A stretch of 64,000 nucleotides of DNA from Pseudomonadota bacterium (lineage in GTDB: Bacteria; Pseudomonadota; Gammaproteobacteria; Burkholderiales; JABEVD01), in assembly GCA_021802545.1 (NCBI GenBank), contig JAJZRS010000009.1, positions 33,523 to 97,522 on the forward strand, in the 5' to 3' direction. Below the pieces are notes generated by a model. The model searched no databases and was not told the DNA's origin. It was given only the letters and a program-made list of their open reading frames with translations. Shown here in pieces: positions 38,775 through 47,648 of the stretch; the first letter of the stretch is position 1; every line of letters starts with the position of its first letter. The position numbers and the translations under genes are program-made.

Positions 38775-40027
38775 GGCTTGACTCCCGGAAGCATCGTGTA
38801 ATGAAGGCGCACTGCAACGAGTTCGCGGCTGCCTTCCAGTTCAATGGCCTTCAGTTTTGTTTCGATACGCTCTCGCCTGGCGGAAGCTACCTCCGCCAGG
38901 CCCGACTTCCCGCCGCGCCAGGCGGCCATCGTCAAACGCACTTTTTCTTCGGAAAGGGGAATCAATGTCTCTTCCTGGCGCCTCGCCATGTCGCTCAGCC
39001 GTTTGTATTCGGCAAGATCCGACTCAAGCATGGCATTGTGTTCCCTGAAGGTCGCCTCGCGCTCCGCATCGAGCGCCGCCTTTTCCGACTGTTTCTCGGC
39101 GATCCGCGGATCCTGGCGGGATTCCGGAAAGACAGGGAGAGCGATGGTGAACTGGAATGAAGCCATGTTGCCGAATTGAGGAGCTCGCTCCTGGTAAGCC
39201 AACTCCACCCCCCAATCCGGTATTTTGGCTGCCTTGGCCTCACTGATTTCGGCATTGAGTTTTCGGTCTCTGGAATCGAATATTTCGAGTTCTGGATGAT
39301 GATGCAACGCATGGGAGAGCATGTCCCGGTCTATGGGCAAGTCTGGAACGGAGCCCGTAAGCGGTTCGCCGCCTGCCTTGCCGATCCAGCGTTCGAGTTC
39401 CGCAACCGCCTTTTCCCGGCGGGCGAGCAGATCACTGCGAAGATTCTCGATCGACACGGCTTCCTGCTGGGGAATAATGCCATCCGCGAGCGTACCCTTT
39501 CCCGAGGCAACGCCCGCACGCACTGCCGCATTGAAAAGCCTGTTTTCCTCAAGCAGGGCATCTACAAATTGCAGTTGCCGCTCGACGGTGTCGCGCTCAA
39601 TCCAGGCTGAAGCTGCACCCTTCATTGCAGTGAGCCTCTCGATTTGCATCTGTTTTTCGGCGACATCCACGCCCGCCCGCGCAGCCTCCGCCTGGGCTCT
39701 CCGCTTTTCTTCATTGGGAAAATCCTGCATCAGGCCGATTCTGCGCATCGTCATGGGGTCTTGGGTCAGGCTATATTGCTCGGGACCGCTGACCGGAAGA
39801 TTCTCGACCCCGACCTCGAGCTTTGGATCGGGCAATTGCCCGGCCGATTTCCTGGTCAATCTGGCGGAGGCGATGTTCGCCGCCTGCGCCTTGATTTGCG
39901 GCGCTTGCGTTTCCGCAAGGTTCAGCGCTTCTTCGAATGTCAGGGCATGTCCTGCTTCGCAGTAGGCGAGAAGCAGCAGGGCAAATGCCGTTCGCCAGCT
40001 GGACTGGCGCGAAATAAAAATGGGCAT
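38771..40027 (-). CDS. cusC: CusC-like TolC-family outer-membrane channel
   Basis: 418 residues from ATG 40027 (AAGGA upstream). The signal ends near CEAGHALTFEEAL. Two coiled OEP repeats are visible (APQIKAQAANIASARLTRKSAG and EYKRLSDMARRQEETLIPLSEEKVRLTMAAWRGGKSGL). It is coupled to cusB by a 4-bp overlap. It is the outer-membrane exit for copper and silver. It lacks the lipobox of E. coli CusC. Confidence 0.9.
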   Translation of the reverse strand: MPIFISRQSSWRTAFALLLLAYCEAGHALTFEEALNLAETQAPQIKAQAANIASARLTRKSAGQLPDPKLEVGVENLPVSGPEQYSLTQDPMTMRRIGLMQDFPNEEKRRAQAEAARAGVDVAEKQMQIERLTAMKGAASAWIERDTVERQLQFVDALLEENRLFNAAVRAGVASGKGTLADGIIPQQEAVSIENLRSDLLARREKAVAELERWIGKAGGEPLTGSVPDLPIDRDMLSHALHHHPELEIFDSRDRKLNAEISEAKAAKIPDWGVELAYQERAPQFGNMASFQFTIALPVFPESRQDPRIAEKQSEKAALDAEREATFREHNAMLESDLAEYKRLSDMARRQEETLIPLSEEKVRLTMAAWRGGKSGLAEVASARRERIETKLKAIELEGSRELVAVRLHYTMLPGVKP

Positions 40028-40093
40028 GGTGAAGCATCCTTCAAGTGAACAAATACCGCGCATTGCGCGGCGCAAACCGGTCACGGAAGATGC

Positions 40094-40465
40094 TTAAATG
40101 CGAAAGACTTGATACTGGATGCGCAGCGGAGGGGGGGCACCGGATTGACTGTAGCGGTTTGAAGCGGATGCCGGGAGCATGTCATGCCAAGGCGCATCCG
40201 GAGAAGCTGTCATGCAGAGCATGGGCAGAATCGGTGCGGCAATATCCATCGCTTGAGGCGAAGGGGTGGAACTTTCACAATGAACCTTGCACAGGATGGA
40301 AGGCTTTTCGTGCATTCCTCCCGCGCAATCTGGCTGCATGTCCTGCATGGACGCCATCTTCGGAACGTCCTGCAGACAGGTGTAGGACGCCGCCGCGAAC
40401 TGGGCCCATCCCAGCATCGCGATACAGAATACTGCGAGCAAATGGCGTATTCTTCTTGTCAACAT
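40094..40465 (-). CDS. Cys/Met-rich secreted protein ahead of cusCBA
   Basis: 123 residues. Signal peptide RRIRHLLAVFCIAMLGWAQFAAAS precedes a short mature part with Cys and Met pairs (YTCLQDVPKMASMQDMQPDCAGGMHEKP, CKVHC, LPMLCM). Small proteins of this kind often open cus operons and may bind copper. A TTGACT...TAACTT pair with a 17-bp spacer at 40472-40500 (minus strand) lies so close that the transcript would start almost at the ATG. Confidence 0.65.
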   Translation of the reverse strand: MLTRRIRHLLAVFCIAMLGWAQFAAASYTCLQDVPKMASMQDMQPDCAGGMHEKPSILCKVHCESSTPSPQAMDIAAPILPMLCMTASPDAPWHDMLPASASNRYSQSGAPPPLRIQYQVFRI

Positions 40466-40584
40466 TTTTTCAAGTTAGGCGAAGCCGGCGCTGAAGTCAA
40501 GAACATATTGCTTACTATTATGGCATTGCATGCCTTTGTTATGTGTGCCCATATTGTTTTGTTTGTGTATTCACTTTCAGAAAT

Positions 40585-41751
40585 TCAACCAAGCGCCTGC
40601 TCAAGATCGGCAATCAGATCTTGAGCGTCTTCCAGGCCGATGGAAAGCCTGATCATGGTCTCCGAGATTCCTCGCCGCATCAGTTCATCCAGCGGCAATC
40701 CATGATGCGTCGTGGTCACCGGCATGGTCGCCAGGCTTTCCACCCCGCCCAGACTGGGGGCAATGGCAAATAACTTGAACCTGTCCATCACTTGTATGGC
40801 GTCCGCCTGGTTGCCCCGCAGATCTAATGTCAGCATACCGCCAAATCCCTTCATTTGAGATCTTGCAATAGTGTGACCTTCGAAATCCTGCAAACCAGGG
40901 TAATAAACCTGCTCCACCTTGGGATGCTGAGCCATGGTTTCCGCTACAAGTTGGGCGGTCGCGTTTTGCCTTTCCACCCGCACTGGAAGTGTCCGTATGC
41001 TGCGCGCGAGAAGAGAAGCAACCTCCGGAGCTACCATGGTGCCCAGATTCTTGCGCCATACCCATACAGGCGCCAACAAATGCCTCGAGCCCATCAATGC
41101 CCCGGCAGTAATATCGCTATGCCCGCCCAAGTATTTGGTAGCGCTGTGGACGACGAAATCCGCTCCCAAAGCGAGAGGGTTCTGGTTTACAGGCGAAGCG
41201 AAAGTATTGTCAATTGCCACCAGAACCCCAGACTCGTGGGCAGTGCCGCTGATTTTTTGTATGTCCAGTACTTCCAGCGTCGGGTTCGATGGCGTCTCGA
41301 AAAACACCAAACCCGCGCCTATTTCAATGAATTTCTTCAGCCCGTCCAACTCGCTGCCCAATAAGAAGTATGTGGGTATGCCAAGTTCCGGCAACTGACT
41401 GGAAAGCAGTTCCATGGTGCCTCCATAAGCATCGCCAATGCAAATGATGCCCTTGCGCCCATGGGCAAGAAACAATGCAGACAAAGCCGCCATGCCGGAG
41501 CTGAATGCCCAGGCCGCTTCCGCGCCTTCCAGCGCGGCGAGTTTCTCTTCAAGACTGAATATGGTGGGGTTGAGGCCATAACGGGTATACAGGCTGCCCT
41601 GTTTGCGACCTTCCACCACATCGAGCAAATCGGATGTTGAGTCGAACTTGAAGGTCGTGGTCGTGTAAGTAGGCGTATGCGGCGAGCCTAGTGCATCTTT
41701 TATTTCACCCGCGTGTACGCATGTAGATAATCCGCTGCTCGTCTTTTTCAT
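40585..41751 (-). CDS. PLP-dependent trans-sulfuration enzyme (cystathionine gamma-synthase/lyase type)
   Basis: 388 residues. The PLP Lys lies in HSATKYLGGHSD (about 207). Other family features are YTRYGLNPT, FSSGMAA and DNTFASP (phosphate and ring binding). It belongs to the Cys/Met metabolism PLP family; gamma-synthase, gamma-lyase and homocysteine-forming activities cannot be told apart by eye. Its neighbourhood with persulfide and DsrE genes suggests it makes or consumes sulfide or cysteine persulfide. Confidence 0.9.
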   Translation of the reverse strand: MKKTSSGLSTCVHAGEIKDALGSPHTPTYTTTTFKFDSTSDLLDVVEGRKQGSLYTRYGLNPTIFSLEEKLAALEGAEAAWAFSSGMAALSALFLAHGRKGIICIGDAYGGTMELLSSQLPELGIPTYFLLGSELDGLKKFIEIGAGLVFFETPSNPTLEVLDIQKISGTAHESGVLVAIDNTFASPVNQNPLALGADFVVHSATKYLGGHSDITAGALMGSRHLLAPVWVWRKNLGTMVAPEVASLLARSIRTLPVRVERQNATAQLVAETMAQHPKVEQVYYPGLQDFEGHTIARSQMKGFGGMLTLDLRGNQADAIQVMDRFKLFAIAPSLGGVESLATMPVTTTHHGLPLDELMRRGISETMIRLSIGLEDAQDLIADLEQALG

Positions 41752-41809
41752 GTTCTGTCCTTCATGAAATCATTTCCAAAGCGCATTTCTATCAAGCAAG
41801 GTTCGGGCG

Positions 41810-42466
41810 TCATGTAGTTGCGGAAACGGCGAGGAAAGCCCCTCTGCCGGGAAACCAGCGCCGGAGGCGTGCTTCCGTTTTCTGCTTCCAACGCTTGTTT
41901 TCATTTGGAAGCACGATGATGGTCCGCCACTCGACCTCACCTTGCTTCAAACCGTGAAACAATTGTAGGGCTTCTCTTGGAGTATGCCAATGCGCGCCTC
42001 GATACCCACCCTTGCCGCCATGCCGGCCCCTCTGGAAGTAGAGCATGCTACGGCGGTTAAGCAATCCCAGGACCAGCTTTCGACGCGCCACACGGATCAT
42101 TTCGTGCAGAGCCGCTTTTTCCTGAGGGATAAAACACAAGACGGCAATACTGAAGACCAAATCAAAACTCTTATTAGGAAACGGGAGGTTACGTGCATCA
42201 GCAGCGACAAAGAGAACGGACTCAGGTGAATGCTCAGCGGCGAAGCGAAGCATATCTAGATTCACATCGGTGCCAACGATGCTCTTGACGACAGCATCGG
42301 CCGCAAATTTGCGCGTGAAATACCCCGTACCACAGCCAACATCGAGCATCGTTTCATTTGGGCGAGGGGCAAGCATCGATGCGATGAGATGATATTCCTC
42401 CTCGCCAATCCATTTGCCACGCTGCGTGGTATACCAGGCATCGTACTCGCTAGGTGACATCGCCAT
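41810..42466 (-). CDS. class I SAM-dependent methyltransferase
   Basis: 218 residues. Motif I MLDVGCGTGYFTRKF (about 37-50), an acidic GTDVNLDML, and post-motif LVFSIAVLCFIPQ give a type 11 methyltransferase fold. Substrate unknown. It is in the same orientation as the ArsR-rhodanese gene 33 bp upstream, so a role in sulfur or metalloid methylation is possible. Confidence 0.85.
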   Translation of the reverse strand: MAMSPSEYDAWYTTQRGKWIGEEEYHLIASMLAPRPNETMLDVGCGTGYFTRKFAADAVVKSIVGTDVNLDMLRFAAEHSPESVLFVAADARNLPFPNKSFDLVFSIAVLCFIPQEKAALHEMIRVARRKLVLGLLNRRSMLYFQRGRHGGKGGYRGAHWHTPREALQLFHGLKQGEVEWRTIIVLPNENKRWKQKTEARLRRWFPGRGAFLAVSATT

Positions 42467-42499
42467 CTTTATATATCCTCATCAATGTTGACGAGCGCA

Positions 42500-43153
42500 T
42501 CAATTACCGCTCGGCCGCGCCCATTCGGCTACACCATCCCGCAGCAAATGTGCTGAGTAGCCTTCATCCTTGAGCAATGCGACTGCATCCGGCGCCATCA
42601 GACAGTAAGGTCCTCTGCAATAGGCGACGATGGGGCGGTCCTTGGGAAGTTCCGCAAGCCTGTGCTTGAGTTCCCCCAGGGGGATTGATCTTGCAAAAGG
42701 CAGATGGGCGGTCAGGTATTCGTCGACTGGCCGGACGTCGAGCACGACCACTTCCCCTTTGCGTGCAGCCTTCATGAGGCTTTCCCGATCATTGGGCACG
42801 AGTTCGTCAGGCAACAGGGAAAGATCATGTAGTGCTTCCTGCAATTCCACCAGACGATCTTCGGCGAGCGAATGGACATTCACCCAGAAATCGGCTACTC
42901 GCTTGTCTGCAAGTCGGTAAAAAATATTTTTGCCTTCCCGACGAGTATCGACCAGCCTGGCATTTCGCAATTCACGCAAATGAGCGCTGGCAAGTTTCAT
43001 GCTGATTGACGCCTCCTGCGCGAGCGTTTCCACGGCTTTTTCTGCCTGACAGAGCAATTCGATCAGTTCAAGCCGCTTGGGGCTGGAAATCGCCTTACCA
43101 ATCCTGGCGACCTGCTCGTAAAGCATATCCTTGATCTGTCTTCCATTGTCCAT
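42500..43153 (-). CDS. ArsR-type regulator fused to rhodanese domain
   Basis: 217 residues from ATG 43153. The N-terminal winged helix (ISSPKRLELIELLCQAEKAVETLAQEASISMKLASAHLRELRNARLV) is ArsR/SmtB type. A rhodanese domain follows (VVVLDVRPVDEYLTAHLPFARSIP ... IVAYCRGPYCLMA), with the catalytic Cys near residue 178. The DNA-binding part has only one Cys (35), so it is not the two-Cys SqrR/BigR sensor; the rhodanese Cys may act as the persulfide sensor. It is divergent from the DsrE-SQR operon and probably represses it. Confidence 0.92.
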   Translation of the reverse strand: MDNGRQIKDMLYEQVARIGKAISSPKRLELIELLCQAEKAVETLAQEASISMKLASAHLRELRNARLVDTRREGKNIFYRLADKRVADFWVNVHSLAEDRLVELQEALHDLSLLPDELVPNDRESLMKAARKGEVVVLDVRPVDEYLTAHLPFARSIPLGELKHRLAELPKDRPIVAYCRGPYCLMAPDAVALLKDEGYSAHLLRDGVAEWARPSGN

Positions 43154-43215
43154 AACCAACAATCTATTTCGATACAGATTACAAGTCAAGAAAACTGGAA
43201 AACACCCAGAAAATA

Positions 43216-43263
43216 TTGACATATCGAATCTCATGGTATTTAATTAGTCTAACAATCATTAGA
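43216..43263 (+). promoter_or_regulatory. promoter and operator-like dyad of the sulfur operon
   Basis: TTGACA at 43216-43221 and TTTAAT at 43239-43244 are separated by 17 bp and read into the DsrE-like gene. A dyad TCTAA-N6-TTAGA (43248-43263) covers the expected transcription start. It lies in the 125-bp gap between the divergent arsR-rhodanese and DsrE-like genes, so the regulator probably binds here. Confidence 0.65.
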
Positions 43264-43278
43264 TTGTATGGAGGGATC

Positions 43279-43629
43279 ATGAAAACGCTGTTCATTCTGA
43301 ATGATGGCCCTTATGGCAGCGAGCGCACCTATAATGGCCTTCGCCTAGCCGGCTCGCTCTCCAAACAGGAGGGCAACGAGGTGCGCATCTTCCTGATCGG
43401 GGACGGCGCCGCCGCTGCCCACAAGGGCCAGAAGGTGCCGCAAGGCTACTACAGCATCGAAGTCATGCTGGGCAACGTGATCCGTCATGGCGGAACTGTC
43501 GGCATTTGCGGCACCTGCATGGAAGCACGGGGAATAGATGAGGACGATATCGCGGACGGTTCCCACAAGAGCACTTTGGCCGAGCTGACCGAATGGACGG
43601 CGTGGGCGGACAAGGTGCTGGTGTTCTGA
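43279..43629 (+). CDS. DsrE-family sulfur-carrier protein
   Basis: 116 residues from ATG 43279 with GGAGGG upstream; the ORF extension to 43216 crosses the promoter. The fold starts MKTLFILNDGPYGSERTYNGL and a conserved Cys pair lies in TVGICGTCMEARGI. DsrE-family proteins carry persulfide sulfur between enzymes. It is first in an operon with an SQR-like and a persulfide-dioxygenase-like enzyme. Confidence 0.88.
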   Translation: MKTLFILNDGPYGSERTYNGLRLAGSLSKQEGNEVRIFLIGDGAAAAHKGQKVPQGYYSIEVMLGNVIRHGGTVGICGTCMEARGIDEDDIADGSHKSTLAELTEWTAWADKVLVF

Positions 43630-43680
43630 AAATATCGGTGGCGATTTCCTGAAGGTTGTATTCGAGCGAAGGAGATGGCA

Positions 43681-44835
43681 ATGGCACAAGGCAAAACCAT
43701 ATTGGTACTCGGAGGCGGGATTGGCGGTATCGTAGCCGCAAGCCGCCTGCGCAAGGGGCTGTCCCGCGAGCACCGCGTGGTGCTGATCGAGCGGGAGGAG
43801 CGGTATGTCTTCGCGCCGTCCTTCCTGTGGCTGATGGTGGGATTGCGCACGCGCGACAAGATAGTCAGGTCCTACTCCCGGCCCAGGCAGCAGGGCGTGG
43901 AACTGGTGAGGGGAGAAATTACGCGCATTGATCCCGTGCGGCGCGAAGTCGAGGTGAACGGACAGGTGCTCGGTGGCGACTATCTGGTGCTCGCCCTTGG
44001 TGCGGAGTTCGCCCCGGATGCCATTCCCGGCCTAGCCGAAGTGGGGCATAACTTCTACACCTTGGAAGGCTCGGAGGGACTGCGCGAAGCGCGGCTCGGG
44101 TTACGCGAGGGACGCATGGCGGTGCTGGTGAGTTCCGTGCCGTTCAAATGCCCGGCAGCGCCTTACGAGGCGGCCATGCTGCTGGAATATGACTGCCGCA
44201 AGCGCAAACTGCGGGACAGCATCAGCGTGGACGTTTACACTCCGGAACCGGGACCCATGCCGGTAACGGGGCCGGAAGTCTCCCGGCAGGTGCGGCAGAT
44301 GGTGGAAGACAAAGGGATAGGCTATCACCCGGAACATGTTGTTACGCGCGTGGAACCCGAAGCCCGGCGCATCCATTTCGCCAATGGGGAAATGGCTGAG
44401 TATGACCTGCTGGCCTACGTGCCGCCGCACCGTGCGCCGCGAGTCGTGAAGGAAGCTGGACTCACCGGCGAATCGGGCTGGGTGCCGGTGGATCGCCACA
44501 CTCTGGAAACCCGTTTCCCAGGCGTCTATGCGCTGGGCGATGTCACCGGGATCATGCTCGCCATGGGCAAGCCGCTGCCCAAGGCCGGTGTCTTCGCCCA
44601 CGGCGAGGCAGAGGTGGTGGCGGACAATCTCATCCACGCCATCACGGGCAAAGGCGAACTGCGGCGCTTCGACGGCCACGGCGAATGTTTCCTTGAGACG
44701 GGGGACGGCAAGGCGGGCTTCGGGAGCGGCGATTTCTACGCCGAACCTGTGCCGCAGGTGAAGCTGCGGCAGCCGAACCGCACCCTGCATCTGGGCAAGG
44801 TGGCATTCGAGAAATTCTGGCTGTTCGAGTTTTAG
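43681..44835 (+). CDS. sulfide:quinone oxidoreductase-like flavoprotein
   Basis: 384 residues from ATG 43681 (GAAGGAG at good spacing). FAD-binding ILVLGGGIGGIVAASRLR is at the N-terminus and a second FAD contact FPGVYALGDVT is near residue 285. Cys in VPFKCPAAP (about 158) and in HGECFLETG (about 338) could be the redox pair of SQR. The last helix (VAFEKFWLFEF) may touch the membrane. It should oxidise sulfide to sulfane sulfur and pass electrons to quinone. Confidence 0.85.
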   Translation: MAQGKTILVLGGGIGGIVAASRLRKGLSREHRVVLIEREERYVFAPSFLWLMVGLRTRDKIVRSYSRPRQQGVELVRGEITRIDPVRREVEVNGQVLGGDYLVLALGAEFAPDAIPGLAEVGHNFYTLEGSEGLREARLGLREGRMAVLVSSVPFKCPAAPYEAAMLLEYDCRKRKLRDSISVDVYTPEPGPMPVTGPEVSRQVRQMVEDKGIGYHPEHVVTRVEPEARRIHFANGEMAEYDLLAYVPPHRAPRVVKEAGLTGESGWVPVDRHTLETRFPGVYALGDVTGIMLAMGKPLPKAGVFAHGEAEVVADNLIHAITGKGELRRFDGHGECFLETGDGKAGFGSGDFYAEPVPQVKLRQPNRTLHLGKVAFEKFWLFEF

Positions 44836-44878
44836 GGTGGCGCTGCCAGATGCACCGCAAACGTGACGGAGAATCGTT

Positions 44879-45100
44879 ATGCAAACAACAGACATCATGA
44901 TTCACATCAACGGAACGCTCGACGCAGTTCAGCAGCAGGCCATCGAGTCTGAACTGAGGGAGATCGAAGGAGTGATCGCGCCCCGCTTTGACCAGCCTCA
45001 CCTCCTCGTGATTTTGTATGACTCGGATACCACGAGTTCCGCTGCGCTTCTGAATGTGGTGAGAAGCAAGGGATACCAGGCGCAGTTGGTTGGCCTGTAA
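44879..45100 (+). CDS. HMA-like small protein without CxxC
   Basis: 73 residues. The pattern (DIMIHINGTLDAVQQQAIESELREIEGVIAPRFDQPHLLVILYDSDTTSSAALLNVVRSKGYQAQLV) is that of a ferredoxin-like HMA domain, but GTLDAV replaces the metal-binding MxCxxC loop, and it has no Cys. GGAG lies before the ATG. It cannot bind metal in the usual way; perhaps a docking partner in the sulfur operon. Confidence 0.72.
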   Translation: MQTTDIMIHINGTLDAVQQQAIESELREIEGVIAPRFDQPHLLVILYDSDTTSSAALLNVVRSKGYQAQLVGL

Positions 45101-45181
45101 TTCGTTGGGTGCCCTGAATGCGGATCACAATCCCACCGGAGATAGGAACGAATTGGGTGGTCGGATTAAAAGGAGAACACC

Positions 45182-45376
45182 ATGACTACAAGAGGCAAAC
45201 CGGTCAGAGTGGAACAAGTCGCATGCGTGATATGCCTGAAGGAAGTGCCGATCAGCGAAGCCACCGTTCCAGAAGCAACGGACTACGTTATGCACTTTTG
45301 CGGTCTGGAGTGCTATGAAAAGTGGAAGGATCAGAACGTGAAAGCCGATGACCAAGTCGAAAAACCACGCTCATGA
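45182..45376 (+). CDS. DUF3330-like Cys-rich small protein
   Basis: 64 residues with AAAGGAG upstream. CVICLKEVPISEATVPEATD and the following HFCGLECYEKW match DUF3330, with two Cys pairs likely to hold one metal ion. The same family is found in Tn-borne mercury operons. Role in the sulfur operon not known; iron or zinc binding is plausible. Confidence 0.8.
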   Translation: MTTRGKPVRVEQVACVICLKEVPISEATVPEATDYVMHFCGLECYEKWKDQNVKADDQVEKPRS

Positions 45377-45477
45377 GGTGTTTTCCAATGGCTGCGCAGC
45401 AGGGCGAAGTTGACATTGGCAATACCACAGAAAAATTTTGATATTTAGTGATCTGATTAATCCGGAAGGAAGGCAAC

Positions 45478-46209
45478 ATGTTTTTCAAGCAGCTTGCAAC
45501 GAAAGAATCCTCCCTGTCCTATTTTTTCGGCTGCGGCACCAAGGGCAAATCCATGGCAGTGGATGTGGTAGCCGGTGACGAGGAATGGTTTATCGAGGAG
45601 GCAAAGAAAGCCGGCGTCAGCATCAATTTTGTCGTCGACACCCATATTCACGCAGACCACTATTCAGGGGGGCGGAAGCTCGCTGAAATGGTCGGTGCGC
45701 CCTATTGCCTGCACGAATCGGATAAGGGAATCGTCAAATTCGATTTCGACCCGTTGAGCGACGGCCAGCTTCTGAATCTCGGTAATGTCGATGTGGAAGT
45801 GCTGCATACTCCCGGCCACACTCCCGACAGCATTTGCCTGCTGGTGACGGACCGGCGCAGAGGTGAATTGCCTTGGTTCGTGATTACCGGGGATACCTTG
45901 TTCGTCGGCTCCATCGGCCGCCCCGACCTCCTGGGCCGCGAACGCGAGATGGCAGGGCAGCTCTATGACAGCCTACATGCCAAGCTGTTACGCCTATCCG
46001 ATGAAGTCGAACTGTTCCCCGGCCATCAGGCAGGCAGCGTGTGCGGCGCAGGACTGTCAGGAAAGCCTTCTTCCACGATAGGCTTCGAGAAACGCTGGAA
46101 CCCGGGACTGTCGATGAACAGGGAAGCCTTCATCGAGCATTTGGTCAAGGATATCCCGCCTCGTCCAGCTGAAATGGACAGGATGGTGGCAGCCAACATC
46201 GCGGCATGA
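45478..46209 (+). CDS. metallo-beta-lactamase-fold persulfide dioxygenase-like enzyme
   Basis: 243 residues. The metal motif THIHADH is at about 54-60, and HTPGHTPDS, GDTLFVGSIG and FPGHQAGS give the remaining ligands. This resembles ETHE1-type persulfide dioxygenase (glyoxalase II fold) which oxidises glutathione persulfide to sulfite. A Cys in SVCGAGLSGKPSSTIGFEKR is near the C-terminal helix. AGGAAGG precedes the ATG. Confidence 0.87.
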   Translation: MFFKQLATKESSLSYFFGCGTKGKSMAVDVVAGDEEWFIEEAKKAGVSINFVVDTHIHADHYSGGRKLAEMVGAPYCLHESDKGIVKFDFDPLSDGQLLNLGNVDVEVLHTPGHTPDSICLLVTDRRRGELPWFVITGDTLFVGSIGRPDLLGREREMAGQLYDSLHAKLLRLSDEVELFPGHQAGSVCGAGLSGKPSSTIGFEKRWNPGLSMNREAFIEHLVKDIPPRPAEMDRMVAANIAA

Positions 46210-47528
46210 AAGTTGCCGAAATAATGGATACTCGCGCTGCTGTGGCAGCAGAAGCTGTTTATATACGGGGCATACGCGCCAATCTCCACCAGTTCATCCA
46301 GCAGGCCGTACAGGTATTTTTCGTCGGACTGATGATAGGCATGGAACGGAACGTCCTGCCTGTACTGAGCGGAGACTTCGGAGTATCAAAGGGTTCATTC
46401 CTTTTCCTGATGTCCTTCGTGGTTTCCTTCGGGTTCGTCAAAGGCATCCTCAATTTCATGGCCGGACGCCTCTCCGAACATATCGGGCGAAAAAAAGTGC
46501 TGCTGATGGGCTGGCTTGCCGCGCTTCCCATCCCCTTCATGATCCTGTATGCGCCGAACTGGGGGTGGATCGTTGCTGCGAACGTCTTTCTCGGCATCAA
46601 CCAGGGTTTCGCCTGGAGTATGACTGTCACCAGCAAAGTCGACATCACGAGAGCTGAACAGCGCGGCTTTGCAACCGGCGTCAACGAATTCGCAGGATAT
46701 GCTGCAGTGGGAATCGGAGGGCTGGTCACTGGGTACCTTGCCCAGATCTATGGGCCGCGACAAGCACTCTTCGGCTTCACGCTGGCGGTGATAGGGCTCG
46801 CATCTTCGATTGCCTTCTTTTTCATCAAGGAGACCTTGCCCTGGGCCAAGTCCGAGAGCCGAGAACATGCCAACGGAACCTATGCAGGTCATCAGCCACG
46901 CTGGCCAGCGGGGATTTCCGAACATCCCGGCACATGGGAAGTCTTCACGCTGGTCTCGTTCAGGCATCCTACATTCAGGGCGCTTTGCCAGGCAGGGGTT
47001 GCCAACAAGATTGCCGATGCCTTGCTTTGGGTGCTTTTCCCCGTGTTCCTGCATGAAAGAGGGCTCGGATTGGTGCAGATCGGATGGATCACTGCTGTCT
47101 ACGGCATGGTATGGGGAGCCTCCCAGCTTCTGACAGGTGCATTGTCGGACATCATCGGGCGGAAAATTCCTGTCGTTGCCGGGCTCTGGCTGCTTGGTAT
47201 CGGCATCGGGGCCGTGGCGCTGGTGAACGGCATTGCGGCCTGGACGATTTGCGCGGCGACCATGGGAGTGGGCATGGCTTTGCTTTATCCCAATCTCATT
47301 GCATCGGTCGCCGACATTGCACACCCCAACTGGCGTAGCTCCGCGCTGGGCACCTACCGCTACTGGCGGGATACGGGATACGCCATAGGCGCCATTCTCT
47401 TGGGGATTGTCGCCCAGTGGGGACATGACGTATCGGCTGCATTCTGGCTGACCGCTGGCTTGCTTGGCCTTTCCGGGCTTATCATGGCATTGGGCGCCGA
47501 GGAAACGCACCTGATCAAGGCAGCATAG
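46206..47528 (+). CDS. MFS transporter of the sulfur operon
   Basis: 440 residues, 12 spans. The TM2-TM3 loop GRLSEHIGRKKVLLMG fits the MFS signature. A long central loop (SESREHANGTYAGHQPRWPAG) separates the halves. It overlaps the dioxygenase gene by 4 bp (ATGA), so it belongs to the operon and may export sulfite, sulfonate or a thiol adduct. Substrate unknown. Confidence 0.87.
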   Translation: MKVAEIMDTRAAVAAEAVYIRGIRANLHQFIQQAVQVFFVGLMIGMERNVLPVLSGDFGVSKGSFLFLMSFVVSFGFVKGILNFMAGRLSEHIGRKKVLLMGWLAALPIPFMILYAPNWGWIVAANVFLGINQGFAWSMTVTSKVDITRAEQRGFATGVNEFAGYAAVGIGGLVTGYLAQIYGPRQALFGFTLAVIGLASSIAFFFIKETLPWAKSESREHANGTYAGHQPRWPAGISEHPGTWEVFTLVSFRHPTFRALCQAGVANKIADALLWVLFPVFLHERGLGLVQIGWITAVYGMVWGASQLLTGALSDIIGRKIPVVAGLWLLGIGIGAVALVNGIAAWTICAATMGVGMALLYPNLIASVADIAHPNWRSSALGTYRYWRDTGYAIGAILLGIVAQWGHDVSAAFWLTAGLLGLSGLIMALGAEETHLIKAA

Positions 47529-47648
47529 GGCAATGGAGGGACATCGATTATGGAATAAGTGATTCTACAGTCGGTGAATGAATGCTGCATAGCCAGGACG
47601 CAGGATTGGGCATGCTCAGTGCCTGACAGGATTACTTGGACCGTCATC

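Noticed and set aside
40472..40500. CueR-type operator before the cus cluster
   Set aside because: The promoter boxes have a normal 17-bp spacer and no good dyad, so MerR-type control is not supported.
46395..47510. 371-codon minus-strand frame
   Set aside because: Antisense to the MFS gene, which has clear spans and a coupled start.
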